A DNA stretch of 64,000 nt from the NCBI RefSeq assembly GCF_009192745.1, contig NZ_VTFV01000003.1, positions 310,001 to 374,000 of the forward strand. Direction: 5' to 3'. Shown here in pieces: positions 43,640 through 51,844 of this stretch (position 1 is the first letter of the stretch; each line of letters opens with the position of its first letter). The notes under the pieces were generated by a model. It was given only the letters and a program-made list of their open reading frames with translations, searched no databases and was not told where the DNA came from. Source of the DNA: Arthrobacter citreus. GTDB taxonomy: Bacteria; Actinomycetota; Actinomycetes; Actinomycetales; Micrococcaceae. A program made the translations under genes and the position numbers.

Positions 43640-44425
43640 CTAGGAAGACCGGGAGGTCAACCAGATTGTGAAAGCGATGATCAGGCCAAGGCCGGCTGTC
43701 CAGATGAACAGGCCTTCAGAGACCGGACCGAGTGAACCGAGCTCGGCTCCGCCGGGGGAACCGTTGGCTTCGATGTTCTTGAGGAAGGTGATGATGTCCT
43801 GCTTCTCCTCGGGGGAGAGGTTCGCATCGGAGAAGACGGGCATGTTCTGCGGGCCTGTGACCATGGCCTCGTAGATGTGCTGCTCGCTGACACCTTCCAG
43901 AGCCGGAGCGAACTTGCCGCGGGTCAGGGCGCCGCCTGCGCCGGCTGCGTTGTGGCACATGGCGCAGTTGACGCGGAACAGCTCGCCGCCTGCAGCGGCG
44001 TCGCCGGTGGTTTCCAGGTACTGCTCTTCCGGCACGGAAGGACCGGCACCGAGGGAAGCGACGTAGGCCGCCATCTGGGCGGTCTGTTCTTCGTTGAACT
44101 GCTGCGGCTTCTGCTGGGCCTGCGGGCCCTGCATGGCCATCGGCATACGGCCGGTGCCAACCTGGAAGTCGACGGATGCGGCACCGACGCCTACGAGGGA
44201 GGGGCCGTTCTCGGTTCCGCTGGCCTCCATGCCGTGGCAGGTGGCGCAGTTCGCAATGAAGAGCTTCTCGCCCTGCTGCACATCATCGGCAGTGTAGGTG
44301 GTGGCGGCCTGGGCTTCGTTCGCTCCGGAAGCAGCTGCGTAGATGCCGCCGGTAACGATGAGGCCCAGCAACAGCAGTACTACTGCTGCAAGGGGATGAC
44401 GTCGCCTTTGCGATAGTGCCTTCAC
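43640..44425 (-). CDS. qcrC: Diheme cytochrome c subunit QcrC
   Basis: The 261-residue protein has an N-terminal membrane anchor or signal (LAAVVLLLLGLIVTGGIYAAA), two heme c sites (CATCH and CAMCH), and a C-terminal helix (LFIWTAGLGLIIAFTIWLTS). It replaces soluble cytochrome c by wiring the bc complex directly to the aa3 oxidase. GTG start. It lies between ctaE and qcrA. Confidence 0.96.
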   Translation of the reverse strand: MKALSQRRRHPLAAVVLLLLGLIVTGGIYAAASGANEAQAATTYTADDVQQGEKLFIANCATCHGMEASGTENGPSLVGVGAASVDFQVGTGRMPMAMQGPQAQQKPQQFNEEQTAQMAAYVASLGAGPSVPEEQYLETTGDAAAGGELFRVNCAMCHNAAGAGGALTRGKFAPALEGVSEQHIYEAMVTGPQNMPVFSDANLSPEEKQDIITFLKNIEANGSPGGAELGSLGPVSEGLFIWTAGLGLIIAFTIWLTSRSS

Positions 44426-44501
44426 TTAGTGGTTCCTAACTTGTGTGGTCTTTTGGTTACTCGTGCCACTTTGAATATTGCTGTGGTGCTGCCCTGACGG
44501 A

Positions 44502-45140
44502 CTACTTGAGGAAGTAGATGATGACGAAGAGGGCAATCCAGACCACGTCGACGAAGTGCCAGTAGTAGGACGTCACGATCGCAGAGGTCGCCTCGAAGTG
44601 TCCGAACCGCTTGGCGGCGTAGGCGCGTCCGATGATGAACAGGAATGCGATCAGGCCGCCGGCCACGTGCAGGCCGTGGAAACCGGTGGTGATGTAGAAC
44701 GACGAGCCGTAGGCGTTGGAGGAGAGCGAGATCCCGTGGGAGACGAGTTCTGCGTACTCGAAAGCCTGGACGGCTACGAAGATGGCGCCGAGGAAGAAGG
44801 TCAGGTAGAACCACTCGACCATTCCCCAACGGGCAATCTGGAAGAGCCCGCCGGTGCGGCGCGGCTGGAGCCGCTCAGCGGCGAAGACGCCGAACTGGCA
44901 GGAGAAGGAGCTGGAAACAAGGATCACCGTGTTCACGAAGGCGAAGGGCACGTTCAGCTTGGCTGTCTCGATCTCCCACATCTCGCCCGAGGTGGAGCGG
45001 AGCGTGAAGTACATCGCGAAGAGCGCAGCAAAGAACATGAGTTCGCTGGAGAGCCACACCACGGTCCCTACGGAGACCATATTGGGGCGGTTCAGCGTGG
45101 GGTGAGCCGGGGTACTGGGGGCATGGGTCGCTGTTGTCAC
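44502..45140 (-). CDS. ctaE: Cytochrome c oxidase subunit III
   Basis: The 212-residue membrane protein has five to six helices, including [39 protein letters not shown] and [27 protein letters not shown] and the WLSSELMFF block are subunit III signatures. GTG start. It is the first gene of the ctaE-qcrCAB unit and is divergent from trpD across 159 bp that includes the palindrome CTACGATTCGTAG (45273-45285). Confidence 0.96.
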   Translation of the reverse strand: MTTATHAPSTPAHPTLNRPNMVSVGTVVWLSSELMFFAALFAMYFTLRSTSGEMWEIETAKLNVPFAFVNTVILVSSSFSCQFGVFAAERLQPRRTGGLFQIARWGMVEWFYLTFFLGAIFVAVQAFEYAELVSHGISLSSNAYGSSFYITTGFHGLHVAGGLIAFLFIIGRAYAAKRFGHFEATSAIVTSYYWHFVDVVWIALFVIIYFLK

Positions 45141-45299
45141 ATAGACATTATGGCCGTAAAACTGCCCAGTTCACCAACAGAACCAGACGAACGGCGCGTC
45201 CGGTTCGTTCCCAAACCGCCCACTTCCCAGCAACGGCGCGGAACTTCCCGTCCGGAAACAAATCAGCATTTTCTACGATTCGTAGATAACCTAGAGCGT

Positions 45300-46346
45300 G
45301 TGAGTACGTTTTCGAGTTCCGAGCACACCTGGCCGTCGCTTATTACCGCGCTTATTGCGGGGCAGGACCTGAGTTCCGAACAGACCTGGTGGGCGATGAA
45401 CACGATCATGGCCGGAGACGCTTCCGACGCGCAGATCGCCGGCTTCCTGGTCGCCCTGCGTGCCAAGGGGGAAAGTGTCGAAGAACTCACCGGCCTGGTG
45501 GAAGCCATGCTGGCCAACGCCCGGCCCATCGACATTCCCGGCGAAACCCTGGACATCGTCGGAACCGGCGGTGACAGGCATAACACGGTAAACATCTCTT
45601 CCATGGCTGCCCTGGTGTGTGCCGGTGCCGGTGCCAAGGTGGTCAAGCACGGCAACCGTGCGGCGTCCTCCTCGTCGGGCTCCGCCGATGTCATTGAAGC
45701 CCTTGGCGTACGGCTGGACCTGCCGGTGGACCGTGTTGCCCAGGCGGCCGTGGAGGCAGGCATCACGTTCTGTTTTGCGCAGGTCTTCCATCCCTCCATG
45801 CGGCACGCAGCCGTTGCCAGGCGGGATATGGGTGTGGCGACTGCGTTCAACTTCATGGGCCCGCTGACCAATCCCTCGCATCCGTCGGCTTCTGCCATTG
45901 GCGTGGCTGACGAGCGGCTGGCACCGCTCATCGCGGGTGTCCTGGCAGCCCGCGGTGTCCGCGCCCTGGTGTTCAGGGGAGGTGACGGACTGGATGAAAT
46001 GACGACCACCGGCACCTCCACCGTCTGGGAGGTCCGGAACGGGGCCGTAGAGCGCTCTACGGTGGATCCCCTGCATCTCGGGATAGCCCGGGCCACGCTG
46101 GAGGATCTGAGGGGCGGAGACGCGGCCGCGAATGCCGCCGTTGTGCTCAGTGTGCTGGCAGGGGAGCGCGGCCCGGTCCGGGACGCGGTACTGCTGAACG
46201 CAGCCGCGGCTCTGGTGGCGCTGGACCCGTCCGCTGACGGAACACTGACCGAACGGCTTCAGCGGGGGCTGCGGCGCGCCGAGGAGTCCGTGGACAGCGG
46301 ACAGGCACGCAAGGCGCTGGACCGCTGGGTGCAGGTCACGCAGTAA
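45300..46346 (+). CDS. trpD: Anthranilate phosphoribosyltransferase
   Basis: The 348-residue enzyme transfers phosphoribose to anthranilate in tryptophan synthesis. The PRPP site is [36 protein letters not shown] binds anthranilate and [14 protein letters not shown] is another family block. GTG 45300 is the start: the longer open frame upstream belongs to ctaE's opposite strand. It stands alone without other trp genes, next to ctaE, a common actinobacterial context. A terminator follows. Confidence 0.95.
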   Translation: MSTFSSSEHTWPSLITALIAGQDLSSEQTWWAMNTIMAGDASDAQIAGFLVALRAKGESVEELTGLVEAMLANARPIDIPGETLDIVGTGGDRHNTVNISSMAALVCAGAGAKVVKHGNRAASSSSGSADVIEALGVRLDLPVDRVAQAAVEAGITFCFAQVFHPSMRHAAVARRDMGVATAFNFMGPLTNPSHPSASAIGVADERLAPLIAGVLAARGVRALVFRGGDGLDEMTTTGTSTVWEVRNGAVERSTVDPLHLGIARATLEDLRGGDAAANAAVVLSVLAGERGPVRDAVLLNAAAALVALDPSADGTLTERLQRGLRRAEESVDSGQARKALDRWVQVTQ

Positions 46347-46398
46347 ATACGGTAATAACGGCCCAGGTGCCTGGGCGTAATAGTGGAGCTCATAAAAA

Positions 46399-46440
46399 AG
46401 CGGGGGAGGCAGGCCGTCTGGTCCGCCTCCTCCGCTTGTA
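46399..46440 (+). terminator. Intrinsic terminator after trpD
   Basis: AGCGG(G)GGAGGC (46399-46410) pairs with GCCTCCTCCGCT (46425-46436) with a 14-base loop. An A-run before and a weak T-run after allow action on either strand; the convergent RAM gene ends at 46539. Confidence 0.75.
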
Positions 46441-46538
46441 TTCGTGCGTGAATGACCCGGATTACAGGGAAATTTCGTTACCCAAACGTTGCCGCCGTGG
46501 CTCGAAAACCGTGCAAATCCGGTGTTTTTCGGGCCTAA

Positions 46539-46820
46539 CTACCCGTCGAAGCCCAGCGAGAACGCGGCGTCGAGGTCGTGTTTTGAGTAAGCCCTGAAGG
46601 CTATCTGGGTGGTGGTCCCGATCACGCCGGGGACCTTGGAAAGGCGGTTGGCAATCGCGTCGGCCAGGTCTTCATGGCGGCGGACGCGGGCAATCGCGAT
46701 GAGGTCCCACTCTCCGGTGACCGAGTAGACCTCGCTGATGCCTTCAATCTCGGAGATTTCCTCCGCGCACTCCGGAATCCGGGCCGAGTCGGTCTGGATG
46801 AGTACGAAAGCGGTGATCAT
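46539..46820 (-). CDS. Stand-alone Lrp/AsnC ligand-binding (RAM) domain protein
   Basis: The 93-residue protein consists only of the RAM/AsnC ligand-binding domain: ITAFVLIQTDSARIPECAEE, then VYSVTGEWDLIAIARVRRHE, LADAIANRLSKVPGVIGTTT. The usual N-terminal HTH is absent and no frame upstream could supply it, so it is a natural single-domain form. Such SraM-like proteins may bind amino acids and modify full-length Lrp proteins by oligomer mixing. GGAAAGG precedes the ATG. Amino-acid sensing would suit its neighbour trpD, but this is inference. Confidence 0.85.
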   Translation of the reverse strand: MITAFVLIQTDSARIPECAEEISEIEGISEVYSVTGEWDLIAIARVRRHEDLADAIANRLSKVPGVIGTTTQIAFRAYSKHDLDAAFSLGFDG

Positions 46821-46854
46821 GGCTTGCCTTTCCTTCTCCTGCTGGGCGCCGGTG

Positions 46855-47259
46855 TCAGGCCCTGTTTATGAGCCTAGTGGAATCGGGCCGGGTGCGCCTG
46901 CGCATGACAAGGGAAGAGGCAAGGCGAGGCAGGAGCAGGAACGCGCCGAGCACGCCAAAGGTGACCAGCTGGAAGCTGACCGCAGTACCGCCGCCGGCCA
47001 GGGCACGCAAGGCCAGTCCGCCTCCGGCAGTGATCAGCCACAGGAGAACGCCGTGGGGCCAGAAGGATCCCGGATGCCGCCACAGGCGCAGCAGCGCCCA
47101 CCCTGCCAGGGCTGCGGCGACGAAGGGGGATGCAGTGATGAGGACGCCGGCGGGATCCACGCCGTGCGCGTGTGTGTCCCGGCCCAGTGCCGCAAAAACG
47201 ATGATAAGTACGACGTCGGCGGCCAGCTGGACGGGCCAGAGCCGGGTTGGCCGGTTCAC
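46855..47259 (-). CDS. DUF3054 domain-containing membrane protein
   Basis: The 134-residue protein has four membrane helices (LAADVVLIIVFAALGRDTHA; ITASPFVAAALAGWALLRLW; VLLWLITAGGGLALRALA; FQLVTFGVLGAFLLLPRLA). The G-R-D-T/S-H motif after helix 1 is typical of DUF3054. Function unknown. The GTG start overlaps the TetR stop as GTGA, making it the last gene of the ABC-TetR operon. Confidence 0.85.
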   Translation of the reverse strand: MNRPTRLWPVQLAADVVLIIVFAALGRDTHAHGVDPAGVLITASPFVAAALAGWALLRLWRHPGSFWPHGVLLWLITAGGGLALRALAGGGTAVSFQLVTFGVLGAFLLLPRLASSLVMRRRTRPDSTRLINRA

Positions 47260-47858
47260 TGGCTCGCTCCTACAGGGCCGCCGCCGTGTTCGCGGATGTA
47301 GGGTCCAAGCAGCTCGCGGACAAGCTGTCCGACCTCGTGCAGGTCCTTGCCGGACTCCAGGAGGCGGGTTCCGGTGTGCACGATGGCATTGATGAGCTCG
47401 GCAGTGCTGTTCGGGTCTTGAGCCCCGAGGTCCTTCAGGGCTCCTACCAGCGGATCCAGGATTGCCTGGTGCATGCGGGCGCTCTGCGCGTCGAGTTCCT
47501 CGCTGGGGGCCACGGATGCCAGGGCGCTGCCAACGGCATGTTCGCCCTCGGCAACCAGTGCGATATTCGTGAGGACGTACGCAAGGATCCGGTCTGCGGG
47601 CTTCTTTTCGGCGCTCATGGCGTCTTCCACGCGCTGTGCCCAGCGTGGAAAGACATCCATGACCAGTGCATTAAGCAGGTCGGTTCGGGACTTGTAGTAC
47701 TGGTAGGCGCTGGGCCTTGCGAGCCCGGCCAGGGCTGCTACCTCAGCCATGCTGGGTGCTTCTCCGGTACGGGCCAGGAGAGTCCTTGCGGCATCCAGGA
47801 GGGCCCTTTGCTGTGCGGCACGGTGTTCAGCCACCGTCGGCGCGGTAATGCGGGGCAA
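47256..47858 (-). CDS. TetR/AcrR family transcriptional regulator
   Basis: The 200-residue regulator has an N-terminal HTH (ALLDAARTLLARTGEAPSMA, then VAALAGLARPSAYQYYKSRTDL) and a helical ligand domain. It is the third gene in a minus-strand operon: permease (49726), ATPase, TetR, DUF3054. A palindrome at 49749-49784 in front of the operon is its likely operator, giving negative autoregulation of the transporter. The ligand is unknown, perhaps an antimicrobial or lipid exported by the ABC complex. Confidence 0.9.
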   Translation of the reverse strand: MPRITAPTVAEHRAAQQRALLDAARTLLARTGEAPSMAEVAALAGLARPSAYQYYKSRTDLLNALVMDVFPRWAQRVEDAMSAEKKPADRILAYVLTNIALVAEGEHAVGSALASVAPSEELDAQSARMHQAILDPLVGALKDLGAQDPNSTAELINAIVHTGTRLLESGKDLHEVGQLVRELLGPYIREHGGGPVGASQ

Positions 47859-47882
47859 AGAGCCCTCCTGTTCGTGCAGTGT

Positions 47883-48584
47883 CTAGCTTGCGAGCCGTCC
47901 GTCAACCATCTCTACGACGCGGTCGCAGTGGTGGAGGACGTCGTGGTCGTGGGTAACCATAACAGTAGCAACCCCGAACTCATGGGTCTCCCGGGCGAGA
48001 AGCTCCACAACATCCTGGCTGCGCTTGCGGTCCAGGGCGGCCGTGGGCTCGTCCACCAGCAGGAGCGTCGGCTTCGACACCAGTGCGCGGGCAATGCCGA
48101 CGCGCTGGCGTTCACCGCCGGAGAGCTGGTCGGGTCGGCTGTCCAGCTTGTGGCCCATGCCGACGGCGTCGAGCAGCTGCTTGGGGTTGAACTTCCCCTT
48201 CATCTTGGCCATCCGGTGGATCAGCTCAAGCTGTTCAGAAGCCGTCAGGGCCGGGATGAGGTTGCCGGACTGGAACACAAAACCGATGTTCTCCAGCCGG
48301 AACCGGGCCTTGGCAGCCTTGCTGAGGGTGGAGATGTCGGTGCCGTTGACGCTTACGAGTCCGCTGTCCGGTGTGGCGAGCGCTCCGGCGACTGCCAGCA
48401 GCGAGGACTTGCCGGCGCCTGAGGGGCCGACGACGGCGACGAGTTCGCCCGGCTCTACTGTCAGGGACACGTTGTCCAGGGCCTGAACGGTGCTTTCGCC
48501 GTCGCCCAGGGCCATGTTGGCGTTCTCAATGCGCAGGCCGCGGGTGCTGACCTTTGCGCCGGAGGTACTGGTCTGTGTGCTCAT
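47883..48584 (-). CDS. ABC transporter ATP-binding protein (MacB/LolD type)
   Basis: The 233-residue ATPase has Walker A GPSGAGKSS, Q-loop FVFQSGNLIPALT, signature LSGGERQRVGIARAL, Walker B LLLVDEPTAALD, and H-loop VTHDHD. It belongs to the MacB/LolD group that pairs with FtsX-type permeases. Its ATG overlaps the permease stop by four bases. MacB-like pairs act by mechanotransmission (export of lipids or peptides from the outer membrane leaflet) rather than as channels. Confidence 0.93.
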   Translation of the reverse strand: MSTQTSTSGAKVSTRGLRIENANMALGDGESTVQALDNVSLTVEPGELVAVVGPSGAGKSSLLAVAGALATPDSGLVSVNGTDISTLSKAAKARFRLENIGFVFQSGNLIPALTASEQLELIHRMAKMKGKFNPKQLLDAVGMGHKLDSRPDQLSGGERQRVGIARALVSKPTLLLVDEPTAALDRKRSQDVVELLARETHEFGVATVMVTHDHDVLHHCDRVVEMVDGRLAS

Positions 48585-49726
48585 CGCTGTCCTCCTAGGG
48601 CAGCCAGGGGATCAACCCGGGAAATGCGGACGATGGCGATTGCGGCACCGAGGACGCCCATGATGATCGTCACTGCGGTGGCGGTGGAAATGGGGCCTGC
48701 CTCGAGAGCGAACGGCATTGCGCTTCCGGAGAGCCACGCGCCCATGCCAAGGCCCGCTGCTACGCCGACGGCGGTGGACAGGACCAGGATGACTACCGCC
48801 TGGAAGATGCCGTCACGCAGCAGGTAGCCGGTGGAGGCACCAACGGCGCGAAGTACTGCCAGCTCATGCTTGCGCTGGATCGTCCAGACCGTGAAGAACG
48901 CTCCGACAACCAGGGCGCAGATGGCGTAGAGGAAGATCTGGATCATTTCCAGCGTCATCGTCTCGGCTGTGTAGCCGGGGGAAGCGTCGAAGGAGTCTTC
49001 CAGGGTGGAGGTGACGGTGCCTGCGGCGGCGTCACCGGCAGCGAAGTCCAGGTCTGCACTGTCTTCAGCCTTGATGGCGAGGGCGCTGGCGGTGTCGAAG
49101 TCCACGGCGGCAATGTCGGCCTCGGCCGGTGCGCCGGGCTGGGACTGTCCGCTGGCGATGTACTGCCAGGTTTCCAGCGGCAGGTAGGCCATGTCGACGT
49201 GGCCGAAGGTGGCCTGGCTGTCGGTGAAACCAACAACGGTCAGTTCGACGTCGAGGCGGTCCAGGGTGATGACCGAACCCAGTTCGATGCCTGCGTCTTC
49301 TGCGGTGGAAGAGACAACGATCTCATTGGCGGCCTGGACTTCGCGTCCTTCGCCAACAGCGGGGGCGAGGAAGGAATCCGTGTCGATACCGAAGAGGGAC
49401 AGGTCAACCTGCGTGCCGTCCTCGGTGGCGCCGTTAACGATCGTGGAACCCAGCATGGTGACTTCCTCTACACCCTCCTGGGTGCGCCAGGCTTCGGCCT
49501 GGGAAGGATCGACGATGCTGCGGGAGAAGGCATTGTCGGTTTTGGTGCCCTCGTTGAAGGCAATCGCCGTTGCCGGCATGGCTTTAAGGCCGGACACTCC
49601 GTCATTTACGAGCCCGGAAGACAGGCCGGAGAGAAGGACCATCAGAACGGCAATGAGGGCTATGACGCCGCCCATGAGTCCGAACCGGGCCCGAGCGAAA
49701 CGCAGTTCGCGCAGCGCTAGGAACAT
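48581..49726 (-). CDS. ABC transporter permease, FtsX/MacB type
   Basis: The 381-residue permease has an N-terminal helix (LMGGVIALIAVLMVLLSGLS), a large extracellular MacB-like domain (about 40-255, including VTMLGSTIVNGATEDGTQVD), and three C-terminal helices of the FtsX domain (IFLYAICALVVGAFFTVWTI; QAVVILVLSTAVGVAAGLGM; AVTIIMGVLGAAIAIVRI). ATG 49726, first gene of the operon with the ATPase, TetR and DUF3054. The 72-bp gap to the divergent gene contains the presumed TetR operator. Confidence 0.9.
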   Translation of the reverse strand: MFLALRELRFARARFGLMGGVIALIAVLMVLLSGLSSGLVNDGVSGLKAMPATAIAFNEGTKTDNAFSRSIVDPSQAEAWRTQEGVEEVTMLGSTIVNGATEDGTQVDLSLFGIDTDSFLAPAVGEGREVQAANEIVVSSTAEDAGIELGSVITLDRLDVELTVVGFTDSQATFGHVDMAYLPLETWQYIASGQSQPGAPAEADIAAVDFDTASALAIKAEDSADLDFAAGDAAAGTVTSTLEDSFDASPGYTAETMTLEMIQIFLYAICALVVGAFFTVWTIQRKHELAVLRAVGASTGYLLRDGIFQAVVILVLSTAVGVAAGLGMGAWLSGSAMPFALEAGPISTATAVTIIMGVLGAAIAIVRISRVDPLAALGGQR

Positions 49727-49748
49727 GTGAAACCCCTTGATTGTTTGG

Positions 49749-49784
49749 GTATGTAAGTTACTGACGCTTAGTCAGTAACATACC
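49749..49784. promoter_or_regulatory. Palindromic operator, probably for the operon TetR
   Basis: GTTACTGAC (49757-49765), spacer GCTTA, GTCAGTAAC (49771-49779) is a perfect 9-bp inverted repeat, flanked by a further matching pair GGTATG (49749-49754) and CATACC (49779-49784). It lies 23 bases ahead of the ABC permease start and 15 ahead of the divergent membrane-protein ATG. Size and symmetry fit a TetR-type site; the only TetR gene nearby is in this operon. Confidence 0.8.
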
Positions 49785-49798
49785 AACATCATGTCACT

Positions 49799-50959
49799 AT
49801 GATGTCGCGCCGCAAAACAGACGGAGCATTATCCGTCCGGAAGATCTCCGTCGGCTATCGGCGGGCCGTGTGCCTCTGCTGTGCTTGGAAGGTGACGAAG
49901 CTGCGGGAAGCGTGGCACCGCCTGCGGCATTCCCGGGCGGTGCGGTGGATCTGCGTTGCCGTCGTTATGCTTCTGGTGTTCGAGTATGTGGTGCTTCCGC
50001 AGATCCTGGGCTCGGAAAACCTTTTTGGCGCCCTGCAGCGCCTTCCGGCAGTTGTCCTGCTGGCAGCCGCGGCGCTGGAAGCGCTTTCGCTGTGCTGCTA
50101 CAGCGCGCTGACTTCGGTGGTGCTGCCGGGCTCAGTCAAACCCCGCTATTTCACCCTGCTGCGCATCGACTTGAGCGACCTAGCCGTCAACCACGTCGTA
50201 CCCGGGGGCGGGACGACCTCCGCCGCACTGCGGTACGAGCTCCTGACCCGGTCGGGCGTGCGGCCCCAGAATGCGCTGAGCGCAGCGATGGTCCAGGTTG
50301 TCGGAGCCAACCTGGTACTCGGGGTCCTATTCGGGGTTGGAGTGCTCACCGCGCTTGGTGAGGTGCGGACCAACCGGTACTTCGTCACGGCGGGGATCAT
50401 AGTGCTGGTGCTCCTGACCCTGAGCCTGGCGGTTCTCTCGGTGCTGGACCGGCACTTGGATGCGGCCGTCCGGGTGGCCCGCAGGACGGCCGCGCTGGTC
50501 CGGGTCATCAAACCTGCGTCTGCGGACAGGTTCGTGCGCACGATGGCGGCAGAAACCGCAATGTTCCGCAGGGATCCGCGGCGCCTGGTCCTGGCCCTGG
50601 TTCTTTCGGTCTGCTACTGGGGCTTCGACGCCGCCTGCCTGTGGACCTTCCTTGCCGCCTTTGGGCACGTTCTGGGGCCAGGTGAGCTGCTCATTGCCTA
50701 CTCCCTGGCGAACCTCGTGGCACTGGCTCCTCTAACGCCGGGCGGGGTAGGTCTCGTGGAAGGCGTGCTGGTGCCCACCCTGGCAGGCTTCGGAGTGCCC
50801 AGCGCAGCAGCGGCGCTGGCGGTGCTGTCCTGGCGGATCCTGAACTTCTGGCTGCCTATTCCCGTAGGCGCACTGGCGTGGCTCTCGCTTCGCCTTGGCG
50901 TGCTGCGGAAGGCAATCACGCGTAGCGCCGGCGCTCCAAGCCGCCCTTCGCGTGGCTAG
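49799..50959 (+). CDS. Lysylphosphatidylglycerol synthase TM region / UPF0104 family membrane protein
   Basis: The protein of up to 386 residues has about eight membrane helices. Family blocks are DLSDLAVNHVVPGGGTTSAA and LANLVALAPLTPGGVGLVEG; the G-G motif and P-x-P-G-G-x-G are UPF0104 signatures. It lacks the cytoplasmic aminoacyl-transferase domain of full MprF, so it is the flippase-like part only. The start is uncertain: ATG 49799 or 49802 without a ribosome site, or GTG 49892 (MTKLREAWHRLRHS), which gives a more natural N-terminus. Its stop shares CTAG with the convergent gene. Confidence 0.85.
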   Translation: MMSRRKTDGALSVRKISVGYRRAVCLCCAWKVTKLREAWHRLRHSRAVRWICVAVVMLLVFEYVVLPQILGSENLFGALQRLPAVVLLAAAALEALSLCCYSALTSVVLPGSVKPRYFTLLRIDLSDLAVNHVVPGGGTTSAALRYELLTRSGVRPQNALSAAMVQVVGANLVLGVLFGVGVLTALGEVRTNRYFVTAGIIVLVLLTLSLAVLSVLDRHLDAAVRVARRTAALVRVIKPASADRFVRTMAAETAMFRRDPRRLVLALVLSVCYWGFDAACLWTFLAAFGHVLGPGELLIAYSLANLVALAPLTPGGVGLVEGVLVPTLAGFGVPSAAAALAVLSWRILNFWLPIPVGALAWLSLRLGVLRKAITRSAGAPSRPSRG

Positions 50960-51303
50960 TGCAGCAGGTCCATCCAGTCAGCGGGAACGCGCCCGGCGGG
51001 GCCCGGTACGGGTTGTGACACCGGATGTGACTGGGGCGGCGCCAAGAGCGGACCTTCGAACACCGCTTCTTCGGGGTAGCTGTAGAACCATTCTTCGCCG
51101 GGTTCGTAGCTGCGGATTACCGGGTGCCCGGTGGCCTGTTCATGTGCGGTTGCGTGCTGGCCGGGCGAGTTGTCGCAGCAGCCAATGTGGCCGCACTCGG
51201 CACACCGCCTCAGGTGAAACCACCAGCCCTCCTGTTCCTGGCACTCCACACACCCGGTGCCGGAGGGAGGAACGCCGGGGTCGATGCCTGGCAGGGATTC
51301 CAT
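50956..51303 (-). CDS. UBP-type zinc finger domain protein
   Basis: The 115-residue protein contains a ubiquitin-hydrolase-type zinc finger: GCVECQEQEGWWFHLRRCAE, then CGHIGCCDNSPGQHATAHEQATGHPVIRS. In eukaryotes this fold binds ubiquitin C-termini. The bacterial versions have unknown partners. ATG 51303 is fixed by AAAGGAG 7 bases upstream. A short Pro-rich tail ends the protein (LLAPPQSHPVSQPVPGPAG). Confidence 0.88.
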   Translation of the reverse strand: MESLPGIDPGVPPSGTGCVECQEQEGWWFHLRRCAECGHIGCCDNSPGQHATAHEQATGHPVIRSYEPGEEWFYSYPEEAVFEGPLLAPPQSHPVSQPVPGPAGRVPADWMDLLH

Positions 51304-51428
51304 AGCGTGCTCCTTTGAATGCGCGGCTGGAATCTGACTACCGTACCGGGTCCGGCCCTCGGCCAGAACCGGCACCGCATAAAAACCCGGTGAGGCAGCG
51401 CGGCCGTGCGGAGCCGCAGGGACGCCCG

Positions 51429-51575
51429 CTACAGCAGCTGCGCCAGCACTGCGGCCGCAGCCAGCAGTACCATCAGGGCTCCCTGTACCGGTTTAGCCAG
51501 CCGGGCGGTTTTGCCCAGCAGCCCGTCGGGCACCTGGTGCATAAGCCAGTTGCGGCCGGCGTTGATTTTGCGCAT
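51429..51575 (-). CDS. Small membrane protein, 48 residues (uncharacterised)
   Basis: ATG 51575 to TAG 51429 encodes 48 residues: MRKINAGRNWLMHQVPDGLL, then GKTARLAKPV and a C-terminal hydrophobic helix (GALMVLLAAAAVLAQLL). GGAAGGGG sits 10 bases upstream of the ATG. A basic, amphipathic N-terminus plus one membrane helix suggests an integral or membrane-anchored peptide. It follows the UBP gene on the same strand upstream, 125 bp apart. I do not recognise the family; coding is supported by the ribosome site and the protein-like composition only. Confidence 0.55.
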   Translation of the reverse strand: MRKINAGRNWLMHQVPDGLLGKTARLAKPVQGALMVLLAAAAVLAQLL

Positions 51576-51844
51576 GGCGATGTACCCCTTCCGGCAGGAT
51601 CTCCGGCGATCCCTGCAGTAGTTCTTAGTGTGCGTTTTCCCGGCGGCGTGAATCCAACCGGGGACCCATGATCTTGGCTACGAGCAGGGGTGGCGAGAAG
51701 AACACCCCATGGCTCCGGTGCCTGCACGGGGTGTCATGCCGGGCACAACCGCGGGTGAAGTCGCGCACTGCGCCGGCCGCCGCCGCCCGGGGCGGAGCGG
51801 AATCCTGTCCGGGCGCATTCAGGGCGGCGTCCTACCCTGAAAAA

